Below, in pieces: positions 44,514 to 51,638 of a stretch of DNA of 64,000 nt. Source of the stretch: Haliea alexandrii (GTDB taxonomy: Bacteria; Pseudomonadota; Gammaproteobacteria; Pseudomonadales; Halieaceae); NCBI RefSeq assembly GCF_003719295.1, contig NZ_RFLW01000001.1:1196955-1260954 (forward strand). The letters run 5' to 3'. Made by a program: the position numbers and the translations under genes. Under the pieces are notes generated by a model, which worked only from the letters and a program-made list of their open reading frames with translations, was not told the origin of the DNA and did not search any database. Each line of letters starts with the position of its first letter. Positions within the stretch are counted from its first letter, which is position 1.

Positions 44514-46010
44514 ATGAGTGGGATCAGTACAGTCACCATGCCCAAGTGGGGCATGGAGATGGTCGAAGGCGAAATCGCCGAATGGCACGTCAGTGAAGGC
44601 GACACCATTGCCGAGGGCGATGATCTGCTGGATGTGGAAACTAGCAAAATCGTCAATACCGTGACCGCACCCGCGGGCGGCGTTGTGAAACGCCTGCTGT
44701 CGGCAGTGGGTGAGCTGGTACCCGTCGGTCAGGTGTTGGTGGTGATTGCGGCTGCGGAGACATCCGACGACGAAATCGAGAAGTTACTTGCGGGATCGGT
44801 GCGCAAGGCGGCGCCGGCGGAAATGGCAGATGAGTCTGCTACCCCGGAACCCCAGTCAGCACCTGCGACAGCGTCAGCGAGCGAAAAACCTGCCAGTCCT
44901 GCTGCCTCGTCAGCAGGCGAGAATACAACGGCGCTGTCGGCGGGGCCGGACGACAGCGCCGTTGCGGCAACGCCGGTGGCGCGTCGGGTCGCGCGCGAGC
45001 AGGGGATCAATTTACATCAGGTGGTCGCCTCTGGGCGACACGGCCGGGTCACCCTGGGCGATCTTGAAGCGGCATTGCAGTCTAGCGGGCGAAGCGTGCC
45101 CAGGCCGTACTCGGCGGCGCGCCCCGAGCTGCGGCCAGCGCGGGATGACAGTGCAGTGGCGGCGACGCCCGTCGCGCGACGGCTCGCCCGTGAACTGGGC
45201 ATTAATCTGCATGACTGCCGCAGCAGCGGCCGTCACGGTCGCGTCAGCAAGGCCGACGTTGAAGCAGCCGCATCGCGAGCCTCCATCAAGACCACTGCCG
45301 CAAAGAGCACCGCGGCCTGTGCGTCATCGGTGGCCGAGTCCCGGCCGCTATCCGGCATGCGCAGGACAATCGCGACGCGCCTGCAGACCTCCAAGCGCGA
45401 AGCGCCCCACTTTCGCGTGCAGGTGGACGTGGAGGTGGATGCGTTGCTGGCGGTGAGAAAGCAGCTCAACCAGCAATACAGCGAAGCGAAAGTGTCACTC
45501 AACGACCTGCTGGTGAAAGCCAGTGCCTGTGCGCTGGCGGCCGTCCCCGGTGTGAACGTGCAGTTTGATGGCGACACGGTACAACACTACGCCGATGCGG
45601 ATATCGCTGTTGCGGTGGCGCTCGACGAAGGGTTGATAACGCCAATCGTACGTGCTGCGAATCACAAAGGCGTGTTGGCGATTTCCAACGAGATCCGTGA
45701 TTTGGCAACACGGGCCAAGGTGGGCTCTCTGCAGCCGGAAGAGTTTCAGGGCGGCACGTTCAGCATTTCCAACCTGGGGATGTTCGGTGTTGACCGGTTC
45801 GATGCGATCATCAATAGCCCGCAGGGTGCGATACTGGCTGTGGGTGCTGCAGGCGAGCGCCCTGTGGTCCGGCACGGTGAGCTCACCGTCGCAACAGTGA
45901 TGACGCTCACGCTGTCCTGCGACCATCGTATTATCGATGGCGCACTCGCGGCCCGCTTTCTCGCTGCACTCAGGGCTTTCCTGGAAACACCGGCCACCAT
46001 GTTGGCCTGA
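44514..46010 (+). CDS. Dihydrolipoamide acyltransferase E2 with tandem subunit-binding domains
   Basis: A 498-residue E2 core. The lipoyl domain (residues 1-80) has lipoylated Lys45 in VETSK. An Ala/Pro/Ser-rich linker leads to two peripheral subunit-binding domains at about 147-187 and 211-252, then the catalytic acyltransferase domain from about 278 with the DHRIIDG active site near residue 470. It carries acyl groups from E1 to CoA. Two binding domains are unusual; most E2 proteins have one. Overall it resembles acetoin/pyruvate dehydrogenase E2. Confidence 0.9.
   Translation: MSGISTVTMPKWGMEMVEGEIAEWHVSEGDTIAEGDDLLDVETSKIVNTVTAPAGGVVKRLLSAVGELVPVGQVLVVIAAAETSDDEIEKLLAGSVRKAAPAEMADESATPEPQSAPATASASEKPASPAASSAGENTTALSAGPDDSAVAATPVARRVAREQGINLHQVVASGRHGRVTLGDLEAALQSSGRSVPRPYSAARPELRPARDDSAVAATPVARRLARELGINLHDCRSSGRHGRVSKADVEAAASRASIKTTAAKSTAACASSVAESRPLSGMRRTIATRLQTSKREAPHFRVQVDVEVDALLAVRKQLNQQYSEAKVSLNDLLVKASACALAAVPGVNVQFDGDTVQHYADADIAVAVALDEGLITPIVRAANHKGVLAISNEIRDLATRAKVGSLQPEEFQGGTFSISNLGMFGVDRFDAIINSPQGAILAVGAAGERPVVRHGELTVATVMTLTLSCDHRIIDGALAARFLAALRAFLETPATMLA
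44952..45269 (+). repeat. Internal duplication encoding two E3/E1-binding domains
   Basis: Two in-frame copies with a 192-base (64-codon) period. Both encode DDSAVAATPVARR, then (R)E-GINLH and SGRHGRV, with differences at several residues and many third positions. The divergence at silent sites shows it is not a recent or assembly duplication. Confidence 0.85.
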
Positions 46011-46021
46011 GGAGCGCCGGA

Positions 46022-47425
46022 TTGAAAACACGCTATGACGTGATGGTGGTGGGAGGAGGCCCGGGTGGCTACGTTGCTGCCATTCGCGCTTCGCAGTTAG
46101 GGTTTCGCACGGCACTTGTGGAACGCGAATCCCTGGGCGGGGTGTGCCTGAACTGGGGGTGTATTCCCACGAAAGCGCTTTTGCACGGGGCGGAGATCGC
46201 GCACACCCTCAGAACCGCGGGTGATTTTGGATTTACCGTTGGCCCGACATCTCTTGATCTCGAGGTGCTTGTCGGTCGCAGCCGCTCAGTCGCAGCACGC
46301 CTGAGTGGTGGGATTGCTCAGTTACTGCGCAAGCACAACGTTGACCATATCAAGGGTGAGGCCAGCCTGGCGGGCAAGTGCCTGCTGAGCGTGGAAGATG
46401 GCAGTGGCCCCAAAACCTGCCACGCCGATCATATCCTGCTGGCCACTGGTGCCCGCCCACGGCAATTGCCGGGTGTGGTGGTGGATGGCGAACGGATATG
46501 GGGTGCCAGAGAAGCGATGACACCGACGCAGGTGCCGGAGCGTCTGCTGGTTATTGGTGCCGGTGCGATAGGGGTGGAGTTTGCCAGCCTGTACGCGGAT
46601 CTCGGTAGCCAGGTCACGCTGGTGGAGATGGCCAGCGAGATATTGCCCGGTGCCGACGAAGAGATAGCAGCCCGCGCCCACGCCGCTTTGACTGAACGTG
46701 GTCTCCGTATTCTCACCCGGCACGCGCTGCTTAAGCTCGAGCATCAAGGCCCTGATGGGGTATCTGCGACGCTGGCGCCCACCGGAGAGACTGCCCCGCT
46801 TCATGTAGCGGCGGACCGCGCGATCCTCGCGGTGGGCGTGACCGGCAATGTCGAAGGCCTTGGCCTGGATGCACTCGGTGTCCAGGTGCAAGGCGGCTTT
46901 GTCGTCACCAACGACTGGGGCCATACCGGCGTTGTTGGGCTCTATGCCATCGGAGATGTGGCGGGCCCGCCCTGGTTGGCTCACAAGGCCAGTCAGGAGG
47001 GTGTGCAGTGCGTAGAGCACATCGCCGGAATAGGTCGTGGCCAGCCACTGCAGGCAACCAGGATTCCCACCTGTATTTACAGCCGGCCGCAAATTGCCAG
47101 CGTCGGTTTGACCGAGGCGCAGGTGCAAGCCGCGGGGCGCCCCTACCGTGTAGGCCGCGCGCCTCTGCAGGCTAATGGGAAGGCGCTGGCCATGGGGGAG
47201 GGCAATGGATTGGTGAAGACGCTCTTTGATGAGGTCACCGGTGAACTTCTCGGCGCCCACCTGATCGGGCCAGAGGTGACCGAACTGGTGCAGGGTTTCA
47301 CCGTGGCGCGTCAGCTTGAGGCGACGGAAAACGACCTGTTGGACACCGTTTTTCCTCACCCAACCCTGTCGGAGTCCATGCACGAATCGGTATTGGACGC
47401 TCTGGACCGTGCGATCCATCACTAG
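46022..47425 (+). CDS. Dihydrolipoamide dehydrogenase E3
   Basis: A 467-residue FAD/NAD disulfide oxidoreductase. FAD motif VVGGGPGGYVAA (residues 9-20); redox disulfide Cys42/Cys47 in GGVCLNWGCIPTK; NAD motif IGAGAIGVEFASLY; C-terminal FPHPTLSESMHE with the catalytic His. It reoxidises the dihydrolipoyl groups of E2. The TTG start has GGAG upstream. The gene completes the E1-E2-E3 set of the operon. Confidence 0.93.
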   Translation: MKTRYDVMVVGGGPGGYVAAIRASQLGFRTALVERESLGGVCLNWGCIPTKALLHGAEIAHTLRTAGDFGFTVGPTSLDLEVLVGRSRSVAARLSGGIAQLLRKHNVDHIKGEASLAGKCLLSVEDGSGPKTCHADHILLATGARPRQLPGVVVDGERIWGAREAMTPTQVPERLLVIGAGAIGVEFASLYADLGSQVTLVEMASEILPGADEEIAARAHAALTERGLRILTRHALLKLEHQGPDGVSATLAPTGETAPLHVAADRAILAVGVTGNVEGLGLDALGVQVQGGFVVTNDWGHTGVVGLYAIGDVAGPPWLAHKASQEGVQCVEHIAGIGRGQPLQATRIPTCIYSRPQIASVGLTEAQVQAAGRPYRVGRAPLQANGKALAMGEGNGLVKTLFDEVTGELLGAHLIGPEVTELVQGFTVARQLEATENDLLDTVFPHPTLSESMHESVLDALDRAIHH

Positions 47426-47474
47426 ACATGCGTCCACGGTTTGCATGACGAATAAACACGAGGGAGGCTAGCGT

Positions 47475-48716
47475 ATGCAAAATCTTATGGAGCCGGAGGT
47501 ACAGGCCTGTCCCTACGCGCTGTATGAGCAACTGCGCGCGGAGTCCCCTGTCTATCGTATGCCGGAGACGGGATTCTATCTTGTGACAACGTTCGATCTT
47601 TGCCACGAGATTATCCGCCAGCCTGACCTGTTCATCAGCGGTGTCTCGCCCATGGCACTCAACAGTGAAGGTGTCCCCCGCGAGGTGATGGCCGTCTACG
47701 AGGAGCAGGGCTGGGTGCCCGCTGCGTCATGCTCTACGTCTGATCGGCCGCGGCACACCAAGGTGCGGGGGCTGTTGTCGCAACTGTTTACCATGGCCAA
47801 GGTGCGTTCCATGGCTCCCTACATCGAAGAGACTGCCAATGGACTTATAGACATGTTTGTGAGCCAGGGTGAGTGTGAATTTGTGCGGGCGTTCTCCCAC
47901 CCCCTGCCCATGATCGTGATTGCGGAACAGATCGGCGTGAGCGCCAGTGACCTGGACCTGTTCAAGCGATGGTCCGACGCAATCGTCGAGCCCTTCGGCA
48001 TGATGATCAGCAGGGAGCGAGAGGTCGAATGCGCGAAACTGGTGGTTGAGATGCAGCACTTCTTCAAGGAGCAAATCGATATTCGCCGTCGTGAGCCGCG
48101 GGACGATATTCTGTCGCAACTGGCCAACGCAGAATACGAAGGTGGCGAAGCGATTCCGATGAATGAGTTGTTAACAATCGTGACCATTGACCTGCTGGCC
48201 TCCGGCAATGAAACAACCACAGCCGGCATTTCATCGGGAATGCTTCTGCTTGCCGAGCGGCCAGAGCTACTGGCTGCCATGCAGGAAGACGAGGAGCTGA
48301 TCCCGACCTTTGTGGAGGAAGTATTACGCTTGGAGTCGCCCGCGCAGGGAATGTTTCGGGAGGTGACTCAAGATACTGTGGTAGGCGGCGTACAGCTGCA
48401 CAAGGGCGACGTGCTGAGCCTGCGTTTTGGTGCTGCGAATCGCGATGCAAGTGCGTTCCATAATGCCGATCAGGTGGATATTCACCGCAAGAAGGCTGGC
48501 AACCATCTGGCCTTCGGTGTGGGCAGGCACCACTGCGTTGGTGCGCCTCTGGCCCGTCAGGAAATGCTGATCAGTTTTCAGGTGATTGCAAAACGCCTGC
48601 GAAATATCCGGCTGAAAAATCCAGGCGCCCCCCTGAAGTACTCCCCCAGCTTTTTCGGGCGCAACCTTGAGGCCCTCGATATTGAGTTTGAAGCCCATGC
48701 ACACGCCGCTGGATAA
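47475..48716 (+). CDS. Cytochrome P450
   Basis: A 413-residue soluble bacterial P450. The I-helix segment is LLASGNETTTAG (about residue 238), the ExxR region lies in TFVEEVLRLESPAQGMFRE, and the haem-binding loop FGVGRHHCVGAPLAR has the axial Cys near residue 354. It hydroxylates an unactivated carbon, with electrons from a ferredoxin not encoded nearby. Class I P450s of this type act on terpenoids, steroids and fatty acids. Its end overlaps the next gene by 20 bases. Confidence 0.92.
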   Translation: MQNLMEPEVQACPYALYEQLRAESPVYRMPETGFYLVTTFDLCHEIIRQPDLFISGVSPMALNSEGVPREVMAVYEEQGWVPAASCSTSDRPRHTKVRGLLSQLFTMAKVRSMAPYIEETANGLIDMFVSQGECEFVRAFSHPLPMIVIAEQIGVSASDLDLFKRWSDAIVEPFGMMISREREVECAKLVVEMQHFFKEQIDIRRREPRDDILSQLANAEYEGGEAIPMNELLTIVTIDLLASGNETTTAGISSGMLLLAERPELLAAMQEDEELIPTFVEEVLRLESPAQGMFREVTQDTVVGGVQLHKGDVLSLRFGAANRDASAFHNADQVDIHRKKAGNHLAFGVGRHHCVGAPLARQEMLISFQVIAKRLRNIRLKNPGAPLKYSPSFFGRNLEALDIEFEAHAHAAG

Positions 48717-49194
48717 CGCGGAAATAGCGCAACTCAGAACGCTTCTGGAGGTTGAGGCGATACGGCAGCTGCACATCGATTATTCCATGGCGATGGACGA
48801 GCGGGACTTCGATAAGCTGGCCTTGTTCTTTGCCGATGATGTTCTATGCGAATACGGTCCTTACGGTTCGTGGTCGGGAAAAGAGACCGTGCTGGAAAAC
48901 TACCGCAAGACGTTTGTCGGGGACCTTGCTCCACCGTTCACGTCGCAACACATCAATACCAACCATACCGTTGAATTGTTGTCGTCGACGGCAGCGAAGG
49001 GCCGTTGCTATCTGTTGGATGTCGCGACGCATGTTGCGCCAGATGAAAATCCGCTGCTCTGGTTCGCGCTTTATGATGAAGAGTATCGGAAAGAGCGAGG
49101 GCGGTGGGTTTTTACGCGCACAAGTCTGCAGTTCTTCTGGCCACAGAGGCATGTGACGACTTCTTTTGAAGCGGTTAAGGAGCAAGATATATGA
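48697..49194 (+). CDS. SnoaL/NTF2-like protein 4
   Basis: A 165-residue SnoaL_4 protein (LLEVEAIRQLHIDYSMAMDERDFDKLALFFADDV), fourth copy of the fold in the island. The ATG at 48697 lies inside the end of the P450 gene. The stop codon overlaps the next gene (ATGA). Tight coupling to both P450 and SDR genes suggests it acts on the same oxidised intermediate, perhaps as an isomerase or dehydratase; unproven. Confidence 0.77.
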   Translation: MHTPLDNAEIAQLRTLLEVEAIRQLHIDYSMAMDERDFDKLALFFADDVLCEYGPYGSWSGKETVLENYRKTFVGDLAPPFTSQHINTNHTVELLSSTAAKGRCYLLDVATHVAPDENPLLWFALYDEEYRKERGRWVFTRTSLQFFWPQRHVTTSFEAVKEQDI

Positions 49195-49943
49195 GACTCG
49201 AAGGCAAGCGTTGCATTGTCACCGGTGGAGCGAGCGGGATCGGTGAGGCGACCGTGCGGCGCTTCGTCGAGGAAGGGGCCGAGGTACTCATCGCCGACCT
49301 GAACCTGGCCGGTGCTCAGGCGCTGGCGGCTGAATTGGACTCAGCGGTCACAGCAGTGAAGTGTGATGCGCGTCAGGAAGCCGATGTTCGAGACGTTGCA
49401 ACGGCAGCCCTGGAGCGGTGGGAGAACGTTGATGTCCTGGTTAACAATGCGGGTATTGAACTCAGCAAGACCTATGAGGATACCAGCACGGATGAGTGGG
49501 CCGCCGTTATCGACACCAACCTGCGCGGGCCCTGGTTGTTCTGCAAATACATTGTGCCGAAGATGGTTGAGCGCGGGGCGGGCAGTGTGATCAATGTCTC
49601 GTCCTTGAATGGCCTGGTCGGGTTCCCGCTCTCGACCGCATACGGCAGTGCCAAAGGGGGGCTTGTGGTGTTCACGCGTGACATGGCGATAGAGCTCGGC
49701 CCCACCGGCGTGCGGGTCAACTGCGTCTGCCCCGGGGTCATTGCAACGCCCATGATGGAACGGTGGACCCAGTCGATGCCAGACCAGGCCGAAGCGCAGG
49801 AGATGTTGCGCGGCACCATGCCGATTGGGCGGCTGGGTCAAGCCTCCGAGGTAGCGTCAGCAATTCTGTTCTTCGCCTCCGATGACTCAACGCTGTGTCA
49901 GGGTTCCGTGCTGTCTGTCGATGGGGGGTTCACCGCGCAATAG
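49191..49943 (+). CDS. SDR-family oxidoreductase
   Basis: A 250-residue classical SDR with TGGASGIG, NNAG, NVSS, the YGSAK catalytic pair and the C-terminal GSVLSVDGGFTAQ. All four catalytic positions are intact. It is probably a secondary-alcohol dehydrogenase acting after the P450. It overlaps the SnoaL stop codon. Confidence 0.9.
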   Translation: MRLEGKRCIVTGGASGIGEATVRRFVEEGAEVLIADLNLAGAQALAAELDSAVTAVKCDARQEADVRDVATAALERWENVDVLVNNAGIELSKTYEDTSTDEWAAVIDTNLRGPWLFCKYIVPKMVERGAGSVINVSSLNGLVGFPLSTAYGSAKGGLVVFTRDMAIELGPTGVRVNCVCPGVIATPMMERWTQSMPDQAEAQEMLRGTMPIGRLGQASEVASAILFFASDDSTLCQGSVLSVDGGFTAQ

Positions 49944-49998
49944 CCTGCTTTTGACAGGCCGCGGCGGGTGTTGGAAACACTGGAACTGGGGATAGTCT

Positions 49999-50490
49999 AT
50001 GAACAGGTTGCTGGCGATGGTGCTCGGTATTCTGCCATGCGTGGCCGGTGCGGAAGCGCCCTACAGTGAAGAAATCATGACCCTGCAGCAGGCGCGCGAC
50101 CTGATTGAGGGGTGTGAACGGTATGCGACAGCGCAGGACCTCCCGGCGCTCTCGATGGCCATTTACGATGCGGCCGGTAATCTCAAACTGTTTGTGCGTC
50201 AGGATGGCACTACGGTGGCGACGGCTGATTTTGCCCACAGCAAGGGTCGCACCGCGGCTATCACCGCGCTGACTACCAGCGACCTAGCAGAAATCGAATA
50301 CGCCGACAGCACGCAGCCACTGGGAATTCCCCACCTCGGCGCGTTGACTATTGTACAGGGAGGGGTGCCGGTACCGTCTGTTTCAGGCCAGCATCTCGGG
50401 GGCTTCGGTGTGTCCGGTGCACCGGCAGCGGATGATGAAGCCTGTGGGCGAGCCGGTATAGAGCATATGCAGGGCGCAAAGCGCGAGTAG
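49999..50490 (+). CDS. HbpS/GlcG-family (DUF336) secreted protein
   Basis: A 163-residue protein with a signal peptide of 18 residues (ending VAGAEA), then a GlcG/HbpS-like domain: LTTSDLAEIEYADSTQPLGIPHLGALTIVQGGVPV and GQHLGGFGVSGAPAADDEACGRAGIE. Relatives bind haem or are carried with PQQ/alcohol dehydrogenase genes. Role here unknown. Last gene of the operon that starts at 38547. Confidence 0.78.
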   Translation: MNRLLAMVLGILPCVAGAEAPYSEEIMTLQQARDLIEGCERYATAQDLPALSMAIYDAAGNLKLFVRQDGTTVATADFAHSKGRTAAITALTTSDLAEIEYADSTQPLGIPHLGALTIVQGGVPVPSVSGQHLGGFGVSGAPAADDEACGRAGIEHMQGAKRE

Positions 50491-50505
50491 CTGCGAAGGG
50501 TGCGG

Positions 50506-50547
50506 AAGTACTTTGCCGACGGCCAGTGCTCCCGCCTGGCCGTACTT
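50506..50547. terminator. Compound hairpin between convergent genes
   Basis: Inner stem GGCCAG/CTGGCC (50521-50526 and 50536-50541) and outer stem AAGTAC/GTACTT (50506-50511 and 50542-50547), with a bulge on one side. It sits in the 73-base gap between converging operons and could stop transcription from both sides. There is no T-run. Confidence 0.5.
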
Positions 50548-50563
50548 GGGGCTCGCCTTAACG

Positions 50564-51022
50564 CTAACTCTCGACAATATTCTGGGGCAGGTTCCCTTCC
50601 CAGGCTTGCTTGAAGAACTCGCCATCACCGATGAACTGCAGGTTGTCGTCTTTGTCGATGTAGGAGACCGGGCCATGGCCAATATAGAGAAACTCGGTGA
50701 CCTCTCCCTCACCGGCGGCTTCTTCATGAATCTCGCCAATTTGCTCATAACCGTAGACACCGGCGCCGGCTTCGCCGCGCTCGAACTTCAAAGTGCCCTT
50801 GGTGATAAAAAACTCCGCGGGAGTGATGTGCTTGTGGCGCGCAAACTTTACCCCCGGCTGCAGTTGCACGTAGAGCACCCAGTCGCCGGTGACGTCACAA
50901 TAGCGTAGCAGCTTGAATTTCACGCCTTCGCCCAGTGTCACCCAGTCAATGCGGTTGGTGTCTGCCAGCATGGCTCCGCGCACTGCCGGATCGTGTTCTT
51001 CGTTGACTGCACCGTAGGACAT
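50564..51022 (-). CDS. Cupin protein, 2,4'-dihydroxyacetophenone dioxygenase-like (copy 1)
   Basis: A 152-residue single-domain cupin of the 2,4'-dihydroxyacetophenone dioxygenase/ChrR-like type. Segments: KFKLLRYCDVTGDWVLYVQLQPG, the metal-site HKHITPAEFFITKG, and a later His in GEIHEEA. Family enzymes cleave an alpha-hydroxyketone C-C bond with iron and O2. It is paralogous to the next gene upstream, with the same core layout (LLRY, TGDWVL, TKG, GYE-IG). Confidence 0.78.
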   Translation of the reverse strand: MSYGAVNEEHDPAVRGAMLADTNRIDWVTLGEGVKFKLLRYCDVTGDWVLYVQLQPGVKFARHKHITPAEFFITKGTLKFERGEAGAGVYGYEQIGEIHEEAAGEGEVTEFLYIGHGPVSYIDKDDNLQFIGDGEFFKQAWEGNLPQNIVES

Positions 51023-51061
51023 GGTCGCTTCTTCCTCGTTCGGGAATACGTTGGGGAGTGA

Positions 51062-51514
51062 CTAGGCACCCTGTTTGGAGATGTCAGCACTGATGTTCTG
51101 TTCGCTCAGGTCGCGCAGGAATTCGTGGTTCATGATGAAGCGAACATCGCCGGCGTCATCGGTGAAGGCGACCGCACCGTGGCCCATGAACAGGTATTCG
51201 GTGGGCACTTCACAACGCGCCTCGTTGTGCCGGGAGCCAATGGGCTCGTAGCCGTAGGTGCCCTCGGGCGCGGAGCCCACGTCATACAGCAGCTCACCCT
51301 TGGTGACAAAGTACTGCCCGTGCCCGAGGTGCCAGTGAGGAGCAAAGGTGGCACCAGGCTGCATGCTCACCCATAGAACCCAGTCGCCGGTTTCTTCGCT
51401 GTAGCGCAAGAGCTTGATGCTTGTGCCGGTTCCCAGCTCGAGGAAAGGCACGTCCTTGAGGTTCACGATCAGATCGCCAGAAATTCCGGGGTTGTGCGTG
51501 GAGGTCATATTCAT
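51062..51514 (-). CDS. Cupin protein, 2,4'-dihydroxyacetophenone dioxygenase-like (copy 2)
   Basis: About 150 aa, paralogue of the adjacent cupin. Core: SIKLLRYSEETGDWVLWVSMQPG, metal-site HWHLGHGQYFVTKG, and His in GSRHNEA. Start chosen at 51514 (GAGAAAG upstream); the longer frame to 51592 would run through the motif B operator and promoter. Two copies suggest a heteromer or two related substrates. Confidence 0.78.
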   Translation of the reverse strand: MNMTSTHNPGISGDLIVNLKDVPFLELGTGTSIKLLRYSEETGDWVLWVSMQPGATFAPHWHLGHGQYFVTKGELLYDVGSAPEGTYGYEPIGSRHNEARCEVPTEYLFMGHGAVAFTDDAGDVRFIMNHEFLRDLSEQNISADISKQGA

Positions 51515-51543
51515 ACGCTTTCTCGTGGTGATAATTATTAAAG

Positions 51544-51588
51544 TTGAATTGTATTCAAAAGAGTAGGCCGGGCCGTTGTCTCTGTCAA
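51544..51588 (-). promoter_or_regulatory. Cupin promoter with motif B site 3
   Basis: On the minus strand, a consensus -35 TTGACA (51588-51583), a 17-base spacer and a weak -10 TACTCT (51565-51560). Immediately downstream is the dyad TTGAATACAATTCAA (51558-51544), same arms and spacing as the TetR 2 palindrome core. The position overlaps the start point, as for a repressor. Confidence 0.6.
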
Positions 51589-51638
51589 CCAACCTGGCAG
51601 CCCCCGTTCAATCAGGACACGTGGTGCACGCAAACAGG

